A stretch of DNA of 64,000 nt from Liolophura sinensis (lineage: Eukaryota > Mollusca > Polyplacophora > Chitonida > Chitonidae). The stretch lies in assembly GCF_032854445.1 (NCBI RefSeq), contig NC_088302.1, positions 43,686,645-43,750,644 on the forward strand. The letters run 5' to 3'. Each line of letters begins with the position of its first letter. The first letter of the stretch is position 1. A program made the translations under genes and the position numbers. Of this stretch, positions 50,601-62,331 are shown piece by piece. The notes below the pieces were generated by a model that was not told the origin of the DNA, made no database searches, and worked only from the letters and a program-made list of their open reading frames with translations.

Positions 50601-51521
50601 ATATATATACTTTAATGTATATTTGACTACAGAGACCCTTAGCTCAGGAGATTCTCACTCTATAGCTGTCATCCAGGACGACAACAACCTCTTGACCAAT
50701 CAGATTGCATGCAATTCTGCTACTACATATCCGACTAAAGGTCATGGGATCTTTTTACTCATTTATTCTACTGACTTAGGTTTTACCCCATGCTCAAGAA
50801 TTTTTTACGAATATGATTTCAGTCAGTTTTATTGGTGGTGAAAACTGTAAATTACAGACTGACAAACTCTTTAACATTTATTATTTAACACACATATATA
50901 TAGGCAGATAATATTGGTGGAAGAAGATTAAACCATAGGTCTTCAGCGAACATTAAACAGCAAAATTGGTTGTTTATGAGCGTCCACATTATGAGGCCCA
51001 TTGTGGAGGGGAATAATTAACTGAAGTCAACCTAATTCATAAGCTAAACTGTTATGACAGATTTGAGCAATTCCAAACCTCATACAGATGATACTATGTA
51101 ACCCAATCTATATGTTGGCAAATTAATTTTTTTTGTCATACAAGAATTCTACATTCCAGACAAACACAGCTATCAATGCATGTATTATATCAAACAAGTA
51201 GTAAACGTATGTGCGCGCACGTATATGTTGTCCACGACACTGCACATTTCACGCATGCACCCGGATGCCCGATGCACTGAACAGTTATCAGACTAATTAC
51301 TACATCAGGTGGTTCTGAGCTTGACTCCAGACAGTTTAACCTGGTAAAAGCCGGATATGCTCAACCCCAGTGTATCTCTGCATAATAAGATAGACAGGCC
51401 AGAGGTCATGACCTTGGGTAAAACTTTCTATAAATGTATTCTGGCATAAGGCATATAGAAATCAAATGCACTGTATACTGTCCTACCATACAACTACAAC
51501 TCTGTCATAGTTTACTGACAA

Positions 51522-51690
51522 TACCATAGTTCCTCTAATTTTTGGGACACCTGGGCTGTTCTTTTTACCAATATGTACTTGTAGCATAAATATATTTTTT
51601 TCCACATGGTTAGCTAATGAACGACATATACATATCTTCACTTTTCCCAAAAATTGTGAGAGAAATGTAATTGTTGGCTAATGAATTTAT
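51522..51690. mobile_element. Small TIR element, family C
   Basis: TACCATAGTTCCTCTAATTT then TTGGGACACCTGGGCTGTTC. Shares its interior (AATGAACGACATATAC, CTTCACTTTTCCCAAAAA) with 61547-61776. Confidence 0.6.
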
Positions 51691-51698
51691 TAACAATA

Positions 51699-51895
51699 CT
51701 GTAATTTTTCATACTTTATTTTTAAATGTTTATTCAAGCATGTGGTGAGGACATTTTTTTGTGTAGACTAATAAAATTATACTTTCTGTGAAGCCCTGAC
51801 ATTGGCCAATTCAAACAATGTAGCACTGTCTCTAAAATCAAATTAAAAAGGTGCACAAATTGCATTGAAAGTTGCTCTTTCATATTGCACAAGGT
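51699..51895. mobile_element. Small TIR element, family A
   Basis: CTGTAATTTTTCATACTTTA at the left; TTCAAGCATGTGGTGAGGAC, GAAGCCCTGACATTGGCCAA, TAGCACTGTCTCTAAAATCA and TTGAAAGTTGCTCTTTCATA within. The right TIR is lost. Confidence 0.6.
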
Positions 51896-53083
51896 ACCAG
51901 GCATCTATAATCAACTTCATGCAATATTTATATGTATCATCAGCAGTACAATTAAACAGAGAGGCGTACGTGACGTGACTCTGTTGATAGTTTCTCCACC
52001 TACATACTACATGCATATTAATTAGTAAAATAATATAATCACCAAACAACAGATCTCACCTGTCTAATTATAATGATATGCACCAGGATGCATTCTGGCA
52101 GAAAATCTTACAGGAAAATAACTGACAGTGTGTTGTATAGTATGACTTGTTTGTTTGTTAATTTGTATTCCCTCTGGGACAAAACTGTTTACTTTTCAAG
52201 CAGATTAAGGTACCGTACATAGTTCACTAGATACAGTTACATGGCATCAAGATCTCTCAGGACAATTTTTCTAGAGTTTTTCTTGTAAAATTTCATACCA
52301 AAATGCTTCATGATGTACTCTATACATAAAATTGTGGAATCCACCGTTTCCATAGTTACAGGCGCTGATTAATGTGAATAGGAATACATGCGCATAAATA
52401 TAAAGAGACCCATGCATGTACTTTTCTACCAGTATGCAATACACCCCCAATATGCAACATTGTACCTATATCCTTCCAAATGAGCACTGCTCTGCCCGTG
52501 TAAGAAACCAGTAACTTAAATGCAGAGAGGCAAGTTCACAGAATACAGCTGTGCTGTATTTGACACAAATAATGCTTTGTTTCATATATGACCTATCAAG
52601 CAGGATTTCCTCTTTTAAGCTTTCAATCTGGTAGCCACACATGGATATATGTACATGCATATTGCTGCGTTAATATTTTCAAGATATCATATGCACACGA
52701 CACAACCACTGAATGACTTTTGTACTTAAGAACAAGTCATTTAAGTCAACCCAGGTAAGAACAGTTCATAGAGGGGTAGCATGGGACGTCATCACTCTGG
52801 TGGAACAACCAAGTCTCAGCGGCCATGTTGGAGCAGTTTGACTTAATCCATCATGGCTGCCAGCTAACATCATTTCACAGAAACCCATATCTTCTTTTCC
52901 AAATTAAAATCTAACCAAAGGAATGGGTGGAGTAGAAACAAGAGGAAAATGTATCTAAACAAAGAGATCACCTGACCAACAACTTTATGCACTACATAGG
53001 ATGTGATATTTAACGTGGAATGCGTGTATGCCATCTCGCCATATCATATTTATAGTAAACATTGCTGTGTGTAATTGTGGGGG

Positions 53084-53310
53084 ACTTTGTCGCTGAGGGG
53101 GTTTGCGCAGCACAATGACCCCATAGCCTCCCACCAGTGGTCACTGTGAGTTCAAGTCCAGTTCATGCTAGCTTCCTCTCCAGCCGTACATGGGATGGTC
53201 TGCCAGGTGGTCATTGATGGTCTATCTGGCTTCCTCCCATCATAATGCTGGCCACTGTCGTATGGAATATTCTTGAGTATGGCGTAAAACACCAATCAAA
53301 TAAATTAATT
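53084..53310 (+). mobile_element. SINE-A, nearly full length, sense
   Basis: tRNA-like head GTCGCTGAGGGGGTTTGCGC and B-box GTGAGTTCAAGTCC; body TCATGCTAGCTTCCTCTCCA; tail GTAAAACACCAATCAAATAA. Confidence 0.78.
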
Positions 53311-53319
53311 ACTTATACA

Positions 53320-53545
53320 TTTGATTTTTGCTGAACACCATATTCAAGAATATTTCACTTATACGAGTGAAGAAAACCAGGGTACCCGGCACATAAAACC
53401 ACCAGCATTTAGCAAGTTACTGATGAGCATGGTCATCAACGAACAAGCTGTGAAATTCCCTGTCTCAGGCTGGGTTTGAACCTACACGTAGTGTGATCTA
53501 GTGACTGAAAGGCACACGTCTCTAACCAGTAAACCATGGCCCATT
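53320..53545 (-). mobile_element. SINE-A-like element, antisense, diverged
   Basis: Abuts the previous copy in inverted orientation: TATTCAAGAATATTTCACTT ATACGAG, then a diverged middle, then at the head GGGCCATGGTTTACTGGTTA and GGGTTTGAACC-type B-box sequence. Possibly a sub-family with a different head. Confidence 0.6.
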
Positions 53546-54204
53546 CCCAATTTGGGACCAAGACATGAGAGATTTTTACCCTAATTCTTCTCACTATTTT
53601 TGACATACATGTAGTTGTCTGCTCATTTGAGCCAACATTTAACAGGAATCCACAGTTTCTCTTCTGTCACATAGTTACAGTCCATCTAATGAGCAACACA
53701 TTCATATCTTTACTCTTTCTGACATACAAGGTTTTTTTGGCTTAAAAGAACACACAATATACACATATATCAATAAAGTATTAAATCAGACGTCTAAAAA
53801 GCAAAAGCTTTTATTTTTTTGAAGTTGCACAATCGAGATATCCCAGATCCAAGTAAACAAACTCAACCACATTGATGCCATCGAAAGTGCGGCTATGTTA
53901 TTAGTTTTAGCCAGTCATGCCAGTCAAATGCCAGTTATTTCTGTAAGCTGAGGGAGTGTCTGACTTTCAGTGTATGTCACCCAAACCCTGCTTGGGGCAG
54001 GAGTGACACAACATCACATTACCGTTTGCTTTAACGAGGCATCTCATCGCCTTGTAAAAATTCCTTATTGGAAGTTGATTTATAAAGCTACCTGAAGCCC
54101 ATCAGACACTAAAAAAAAATGTCTTGCTAAAATACTTAGGTTATGTCATTCTTTTCACCTCTTTCCTTCTAAAAAATCACTACTACTAACATGAGTTCTA
54201 AAAA

Positions 54205-54300
54205 TCATTTATTTATTTATTTCATTGGTGTTTTACGCCAAACTCAAGAATATTTCACTTATACAATGGTTGCCAGCATTATGGTGGGAGGAAACTTAGT
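54205..54300 (-). mobile_element. SINE-A, left part of an interrupted copy
   Basis: TTATTTATTTATTTCATTGG, TGTTTTACGCCAAACTCAAG and GCATTATGGTGGGAGGAAAC, then interrupted. The missing continuation (GGGGGAACCCACAACCATCC) resumes at about 54699. Confidence 0.75.
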
Positions 54301-54308
54301 CTGCAACT

Positions 54309-54689
54309 GCTCTGGCATTAGGTTTGGGAAAATTTGGGTTGACCAAGGATGACCCCAAACCAACGTCAGAGCGCGCTCCATTTAAAAACCTGATGCAGTT
54401 GCTGTGGCAGTGTGTCACAACGTGTCACAAAAGCTATCTATCACATACATCTCCAAAACACTTATGTTCCTTGTCTTTTTATTGTAAGCACAACGTTGAT
54501 ATGTTAATTCCTAGGCTGCATGGGTCCAACATGCCGGATGCTGAGCATCCTTGGTGACGCTCAGCATCCGGCAGCTTTGACATATTTGACAGGGGTAACA
54601 GCATCAGCTTTTTAAATTAAGTGCAGTCTGACATTGGTTTGAGGTCATCTATTGCTGAACTAAATTTTTCCAAACCTAACATCAGAGCA
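54309..54689. mobile_element. TIR element (~380 bp) inserted in a SINE-A
   Basis: The left end TGCTCTGGCATTAGGTTTGG and the right end CCAAACCTAACATCAGAGCA are inverted repeats. Similarity continues inward for about 70 bp (AAAATTTGGGTTGACC... and ...CTCAAACCAATGTCAGA when inverted). No ORF of useful size. Its place inside a SINE-A defines it as a younger insertion. A target duplication is not clear. Confidence 0.7.
54532..54573. other. Perfect 15-bp stem hairpin inside the TIR element
   Basis: TGCCGGATGCTGAGC (54532-54546), 12-base loop, GCTCAGCATCCGGCA (54559-54573). GC-rich and perfectly paired, in contrast to the AT-rich surroundings. Confidence 0.92.
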
Positions 54690-56225
54690 ATCTCGGACTG
54701 GGGGAACCCACAACCATCCACAGGTTGCGCAATTTAGAAGAATTACAGTGTATAAAGAAGTCCACTTCTGTATATCTGGATGGTGTTCATGAAGCACCCA
54801 CACACGAGCCATGAGTCAGTCTGCGCGTTTTATAGCCAACTGAAACATAGTAACCTCCCACCCTCCCCCACTCGCCCATCACCCCCAGTCTTACCCAACA
54901 CCCCCTCTCCACAGACACTGACACACTGTCTGCCCTGCTGTCTAGCACACCTGTACACAGGATGACCCACATTTACCTGTACCAAACTTACACACCATGA
55001 TTCATGCATGCTATAAACTACCGCTGCAAGCATGGTAAAAAGCTGACATGTACATTAGCATTTCAACTGAACACGCTTTTCTAAAATGTTCTCTTTCAAA
55101 AAATATGTTAATGCAGTTTATCATTCTTCACATGTTAGCTGTCAATGCTGGGTTATATACCTGTACTTTCTTTTGATACTATGGAAATGAAGAATGTACA
55201 TGAAATGCCCACAAATGTTTCTTTAAATATCTTACGCAGAAATTAACATGACTGACACTTACAAAAGTCTCCATCTTTTTTGGTGGCCCCACCTGGCATT
55301 CAATAGTTAACCATAAAATATTCCAGTTAATTGAATCATTTTGTTTCTACATTTTGGCTTTTTTTGTTTAATGATAAATTTTATTTCGCAACACATATCT
55401 TCACACGCATACATATACTGCATTGTAATTGGAGTGCAGTGAGTACAAAATACAGCTATGGAATGCATGCATATGTATAAGCACAATCACATGACCTAGC
55501 TCCACCTGCTGATGAATATGTATTTACAGGTGTGTTTATTCATATTCAAAAAAGCCCATTATAAAATCCATGTGCTGTGTGTTAATTTAACAGTAGAGCT
55601 ACAGCAATTGGAGTGACATGGGCAAAGAACATTGGTAATTACGTATGCATAATCAGCATTAATATCGTCAATTGATGGAAAGAAATTTATGTATGCTTAA
55701 ATACCTCTGCTAAAGAATACCAACACAGTAATTACAACTTTTTCTTAAAATTCCTACTGCATAAAAAGTCACGTAGAATCAAATGAACTGCAATTTCTGC
55801 CCTAAATATTGCCTCTTTAAGAAGCCATTCATACACACACTTTACCCTTTCCCTCTTTATGTCATACTGTCAACTCAACATCATTTAGTCTACTGTCTTT
55901 TGATTATGAGTTTTTCTCCAAATATTTCAAAATGGACAAACTGGTGATACTAGTCTGTAGATACAAGCTGTGTTCATTAACCAGCTTTCAGACTATACTA
56001 TACATTTATATCCTTCTCTCTGGTTATATGAACCTTGTACGAATTAAGTTTGCTGAAGACTTTCCTTTCAATACACCATATACAACTGCAATAAAACTGT
56101 CCGACATCTTATAAGAAGAAATTTCTTGATTACTTAAGGCCTCAAACAACAATAAATAAGCAGATAAATAAGTAGATAAACAAATAGAAAAATAAATAAA
56201 AATCTCACAGTTTACATGATCATAG

Positions 56226-56486
56226 CTTCTGTGGCTGAGGGGGTCAGCATGCCAGTGTTGCACAGTGAGTAAAGTGCCTCCCACCAATGCAGTTGCTGTG
56301 AGTTCAAGTCCAGCTGATGCTGCTTCCTCTCTGGCCATACATGGGAAGTCTGGCAGCAACCTGCGGGTGGTCGTAGGTTTCTCTCGGGCTCTGCTGTCCT
56401 CCCACCATAAATTGCCGGCCATCGTCTTTGTATAAGTGTATTATTCTTGCATATGGCATAAAACACTAATCTGATAAATAAATGAA
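56226..56486 (+). mobile_element. SINE-A, full length, sense
   Basis: Head CTTCTGTGGCTGAGGGGGTC, B-box GTGAGTTCAAGTCCAGC, body GCTTCCTCTCTGGCCATACA, GGTCGTAGGTTTCTCTCGGG, CTCCCACCATAAATTGCC, tail AACACTAATCTGATAAATAAA. The clearest complete copy in the window. Confidence 0.82.
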
Positions 56487-56806
56487 ATCTATGTGTGTAT
56501 ACAACAACCATCTTGAACAGAAGACTACATGGTCAAACTGTCCAATTATCCATTCAGTCAACACAACAACATACCCAGTCTTCAAACAGGCTCAGAGAAA
56601 TAAACACACATTAAAAGCTTCCAGCTGTTCTCTATCAACAACTACATGTGCAGTCTACAGACCTGTTAATGACAGCATCTTGAGAGTGCACTCATTTCTA
56701 TGGCAATGCACGTTAGTATAAGTAGCAGTAGTTTGCTGCCATGGAAATTTTATTGTGAGAATATACCATGTCTAAACAATAGGTTGTATAACCTGTGACC
56801 TATGCC

Positions 56807-56836
56807 ATGCTCATAGAGTCAAGGTTCTATGAGCAT
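56807..56836. other. 11-bp perfect inverted repeat
   Basis: ATGCTCATAGA (56807-56817), 8-base loop, TCTATGAGCAT (56826-56836). Intronic or upstream; function unknown. Confidence 0.75.
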
Positions 56837-57263
56837 ATCAAGAACTGAGCATCTATATAGTCACAGCTGACATTGTTGATCAACAGCTAGATGTCCATGA
56901 TAATCACAACATCACCACGGACATCTTCACAGTCACAACACCTGTCCTCATGCATACCTGATTTATATAGATCTCTTATTTCTAGTGGCCTCTAGTCCAC
57001 CTGAGGAATATCGGGTGGAACATCTGATTGCTGCCGACCTGTTATTAAATGAGTTTACAATTTCCTTCATGCCTGTTTGAGGGCATGAAGAGGTTTTACA
57101 ATGTAATTAAATATCTATATACTTTGTTTACAGGATATGGTCCCATTGAATTAAAAGTTAGAGTTGCATATTTCAGTTTCAGAGCTTGTTAATCTAATCA
57201 TAGCATCAAAATGATGGTTTGATAGGTACATGTAATTACATGTGGTATGGCAGTAAAACTTGT

Positions 57264-59308
57264 CCACTGACAAGGTGGAAATACAAGATGGTAAGACGGC
57301 GTGACATGGTGGTAGGACAGGGAGACAAGGTAGTAAGATAGGGCGACAAGTGGAAGGACAAAGTGACAAGGTGGTAAGACAAGTTGACAAGGTGGTCAGA
57401 CCAGATGACAAGGTGGTCAGACCAGGTGACAAGGTGGTCAGACCAGGTGACAAGGTGGTCAGACCAGGTGACATGGTGGTCAGACCTGATGACAAGGTGG
57501 TCAGACCAGGTGACAAGGTGGTCAGACCAGGTGACAAGGTGGTCAGACCAGGTGACATGGTGGTCAGACCTGATGACAAGGTGGTCAGACCAGGTGACAA
57601 GGTGGTCAGATCAGGTGACAAGGTGGTCAGACCAGGTGACATGGTGGTCAGATCAGGTGACAAGGTGGTCAGACCAGGTGACAAGGTGGTCAGATCAGGT
57701 GACAAGGTGGTCAGACCTGATGACAAGGTGGTCAGACCAGGTGATAAGGTGGTCAGACCAAATGACAAGGTGGTCAGACCAGGTGACAAGGTGGTCAGAT
57801 CAGGTGACAAGGTGGTCAGACCAGGTGACAAGGTGGTCAGATCAGGTGACAAGGTGGTCAGACAAGTTGACAAGGTGGTCAGACCAGGTGACATGGTGGT
57901 CAGACCTGATGACAAGGTGGTCAGACCAAATGACAAGGTGGTCAGACCAGGTGACAAGGTGGTCAGACCAGGTGACAAGGTGGTCAGACCTGATGACAAG
58001 GTGGTCAGACCAGGTGACAAGGTGGTCAGACAAGTTGACAAGGTGGTCAAACCAGGTGACATGGTGGTCAGACCTGATGACATGGTGGTCAGACCAAATG
58101 ACAAGGTGATCAGGCCAGGTGATAAGGTGGTCAGATCAGGTGACAAGGTGGTCAGACCAGGTGACATGGTGGTCAGACCAGGTGGCATGGTGGTCAGACC
58201 AGGTGACAAGGTGGTCAGATCAGGTGACAAGGTGGTAAGACAAGTTGAAAAGGTGGCCAGACCAGATGACAAGGTGGTCAGACCAGGTGACATGGTGGTC
58301 AGACCAAATGACAAGGTGATCAGACCAGGTGACATGGTGGTTAGACCAGGTGACACGGGGGTAAGACAGGGTGACCAGGCAGTAGGACAGAGTGATAAGG
58401 TTGTAAGGAGGATGGTAGGCCAATGTGACATGGCAGTAAGACAGGGTGACAAGACAGTAAAATAGAGTGACATGGTGGTAGGACAGGGTGACAAGATGGT
58501 AAGAAAATGTGTCAAGGTGGTAGGACATGGTGACAAGTGATAGGACAGAAGGATGAGGTGGTAATACAGTGTGACAAGGTGGTAGGACAGAGTAACAAGT
58601 TGGTAGGACATTGTGATATAGTGATAGGGCAGAGTGACAAGCTGGTAGGACGTTGTGACCAGATGGTAAGACAGAGTGACAAGGTGGGAGGACAGAGACT
58701 CCTGAATGTAGGACATTGTGACAAGGTGGAAGGATATTGTGACATGACAGTAAGACAGAGTGATAAGGTGGTAGGACAGAGTGACCCAGATGGTAGGACA
58801 TGGAGACATGGTGGTAGGAGAGAGTGACAAAGCAATATGACAGGGTGACAAGGTGGTAGGACAGGGTGACAAAACAATACGACAGAGTGACAAGGTGAAA
58901 GGACGGTTTGACAAGGTGGTAGGACAGTTTGACAAGGTAGTAGAACAGGGAGAAAGTATGGTAGAACAGGGTGACAAAGCCCATAGGACAGGGTGATAAG
59001 GTGATAGGACATTGTGACAAGGTGATTGGACGATGTGACAAGATGGTAGGAAAGAGTGACAAGATGGTAAGATAAAGTGACAAAGTGGTAGGACATCTTG
59101 ACATTGTGGTAGGATATTGTGACAAGGTGGTAGGACATGGTGACAAGTTGGTAGAACAGGGTGACAGGGTAGTAAGACAGGGTGACAAAGCAATAGGACA
59201 GCTTGACAAAGTGGTAAGACAGGGTGACAATGTGGCAAGGTAGAATGACAAGGTGGAAGGACATTGTGACAAGATGGTAGACAACAATGGTATTACAAGG
59301 TGGTAGGA
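57264..59308. repeat. 21-bp minisatellite, about 2 kb
   Basis: About 97 copies of a 21-bp unit. The core (about 57361-58350) is homogeneous, GACAAGGTGGTCAGACCAGG T, with variants at the GACAAG/GACATG, CCAGGT/TCAGGT/CTGATG and CAAGTT positions. The outer right arm (58350-59308) is older and degenerate, GTGACAAGGTGGTAGGACAG G. Since 21 is a multiple of three and the unit lacks stops in several frames, long frames of 241-695 codons appear on both strands (heptads such as DKVVRPG and TTLSPGL). These have no start context, splice link or codon signal of a gene. Confidence 0.97.
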
Positions 59309-61305
59309 TATGCAATTGCAAGTCAAAAAATGCAAACTCATGCAGAGTACCATTGCAGGCATTCAATCTTTTTTTCCCCACATGCCTGACAGTGTTCGGC
59401 TGCAGGCAGTCTGTGTAATGTAGTATGGTGCAGCTGTGCTTTCTGTCCTACAAGAATAATACCTGTATACTATTACCCCCAGTTCAAGAGGTACAGCTTT
59501 CAGAACTGTGAATAATACATGAAAGGTGCACACAGAACTGGATGTTACCTACACGCTTGACTATTTTTCTTTTTTCTCTCTGCCTGCACACGCAGGGACA
59601 ACCTGTGAGGTGAAGAGACTAGGTCAGTATGACACCGGTAAAAGCCTATGTACAAGGCTTGAACAAAACCATGCGCACCTGAGAAAGCAGTTCATGCCTC
59701 ACTATGACCAGCCATCTATAACAAATCTGAAACGGTAGCAAACACAGATAACATGAGAAAGTATCCGCAAATAAAGTGATTGGACTGTACCTGCTTCGAT
59801 CAGCTAACACCTGAGAGATCAGGTGTACGTATACATGTATATTCTGCTACAACCTGATATACTGGGAATTGTGACTTACATAAAACTGTTTTTAATACAT
59901 TGTGTGCACGCATGCATGTATGACCTACATACCATGTATGATAGATACACCAGTTCATATACAATCATGTATACCACTCAATCCCACTGGCTACTTGAAA
60001 CTATACCGCTTGGTATTTTGAAACACCTATGTAGAAACAGCACAAAGCCCACCTGGTGTTATGTTACCTGTATTTCAGCTCAACAGCTTATCTCTGGGGA
60101 ATTTGTTCCTAAGTTTTCAAAGTGAAAGCAATCACAGAAGCAAGTAAGCATTACTGGAAAAGACCAATGAGAACTATATCTGAAAACCACACACAAATTT
60201 TTGCCACGGGTGTTAAATGCATTTAAACATTCAATCAGATTCTGGTATTTAATGTTGAGGCAGTTTGTTTATGTGCCTGAGACATGAACATTTCTAAACG
60301 TAAACATAATAAAACTTATCCCAAGAGTTATAACAAAAGTAAAAGAACTGTTATATTTGTGATAGCACTGTCATCCCATATTATCAATATAATCCACAAA
60401 GCCAAGGGTCAAGGTTCTTTCCACAAATGCCTACTTCATTTTTTGTTTATTTAAATCTGAACTTCTTATCTAGATGAGTTTATGCAATAATATCAAACTG
60501 GTATGTTATTATTTCTGTTAAAATAATAACAAACGTTCCTTTATTTAACTGAAAGATTAAGAACACCTTGCATGGTAAAATGGAGCTATAATTCCAGTAC
60601 AGTTATGTATATGTTTAGTTGTCACACTTCAATCCATGCACACCTGGGCTTTCAGTATTTTTTGAGGTTTGATGGCTTGTTTGTTTCAGCAGACTTGTCA
60701 GACTTTATATCATTTGATACTGACAAGGGCAAAGGTTCTCAACACCAGCATGCCAGTACAGTAGCGCACACCTCACACTTTAGCTGGTTACTAGTAATCC
60801 ATCCACCGTTAAACTGTGTATTGTTAATGCAAATGTTTTTTGATATGAAGACCATGCAGCCAACTGTATGCCGCATTTAAGCCAGGGATGCAGCCAGCTG
60901 ACTGACACAAAAATGTTCAGCATACCTGATGATGTCACAGATGACACCGCAATCAGCGGTACAAATAATTCTTTCTTACGCAAATGACAAATGCTACTCA
61001 TAGAACTCATTACTGGAATGTAGCTTTATACAGAACACATCAACAAGGGCAAACACACTGGGTCACCTAGTAAAGTATGTGTACATAGAAACTAACAGAC
61101 CTAATTGTTCACATGTCCTAAGTAGCCATGAATGTATAATTATAAAGTCACTGATCAAGCAGTGCAATTGTTAACACTTGCCAAGAATTAATTTGCCTGA
61201 GCTTTGCTACAACTATAGAAATATGTCAATACAATAGTCTACATACATGTATGCCTACTGTATTGTATGTACTCTATGATAAGCTATTAAGTATCATTAT
61301 AATAT

Positions 61306-61308
<3 letters not shown>

Positions 61309-61358
<50 letters not shown>
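61309..61358. repeat. (AT)n microsatellite
   Basis: About 25 AT units. Confidence 0.96.
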
Positions 61359-61361
<3 letters not shown>

Positions 61362-61546
61362 TATTCATGTACCAGTACAGAGACAACATTCTGTTTGGCG
61401 TGATGATTATAATTTCCATATGCGCAGTATTACAGATTAAAACATGTAGTCATGCAATGTACCGTTACTTTGGTAGAACAGATACACCAATACATTTATA
61501 TTAACCATGGCAAGGTTATACTTTAGGCCTATACATACATGTACAC

Positions 61547-61776
61547 TACCCTATTTGTTCTAATTTCTGGGACACCTCATCTGCTCTTTTTATCCAGTAT
61601 ACATGTAATTGTAGCAGGAATATTTAGTTCTTTATTCTCATAGGGTTAGACCATTAAATGAACAACATATCGGTACTCACATCTTTACTTTTCCAAAAAG
61701 CTGGAAAAAGAAATGTAATATTCTGCTTTCAGCACTACTTATATCTGTCCCAAGAATTTGAAGAATTAGGCTAGAT
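61547..61776. mobile_element. Small TIR element, family C
   Basis: TACCCTATTTGTTCTAATTT at the left and AATTTGAAGAATTAGGCTAG at the right are imperfect inverted repeats. Shares GGGACACCTC, ACATCTTTACTTTTCCAAAAA and AGAAATGTAATATT with 51522-51690. Confidence 0.68.
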
Positions 61777-62331
61777 ATGGAGTTAGCTTTGTGTAGATTC
61801 ATGATAAACTGAAAAACTACAGTATTTGTAACAAGAAAACAGTAATTAATTCATTCTCGGCTTCCGTAATGTTGACTAACCTACAAAGGGCCTACATAGT
61901 CTACTTAAATATTTCATATATAAAGGCACATCCTGTTTCCAATTCCTGAACACCCTAGATAACTTACAGGCGCAGGTTGCGCATATACGAATGTATGTAT
62001 GTTCATAGTATAAATATTAGGCCTACAGTAGTCTATGTACGCGTAGCTACGGCTAAACACATGTAAACAGTCTGAGGTTCAGGGCTGGACGTATGCAGAT
62101 GTATCTATAAATGTTTCAACTGGTCAGGGTTTAGGAATATCGTCTGATATCATCACACCGTCACGAGCAGTCACGACTAAGCACAGTGACTCACCACGCT
62201 AACCTAAATGCAGTGCAATACTCAACTACACGAAGCCTTCATGTAGCTGTCACTTTCTGTTTACAAAAGCCGTTTGCAATGACCTCAAATAGAGTCTGAA
62301 AAATTGGATATCCCATCAATTAAAATCTTAC

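Larger units (their letters stand above)
47563..62331 (-). other. E74 distal intron (14.8 kb)
   Basis: Joins the 62.3-kb exon to the 47.5-kb exon if both belong to one transcript. Contains SINEs, TIR elements, the 2-kb minisatellite and an AT microsatellite. The stretches 47.98-49.2, 49.85-50.4, 54.8-56.2 and 59.4-61.3 kb hold nothing I can identify. Confidence 0.5.

Noticed and set aside
56024-56511. 132- and 99-codon minus frames
   Set aside because: Lie over a full-length SINE-A and its flanks.
57264-59308. CRISPR-like direct repeats
   Set aside because: Units are contiguous with no unique spacers, and the host is an animal genome.
57151-59362. Very long open frames (695, 380, 371, 289, 241 codons) over the minisatellite
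   Set aside because: All are translations of one 21-bp unit in different frames and strands, caused by a period divisible by three without stops. No family motif, start context or splice support.
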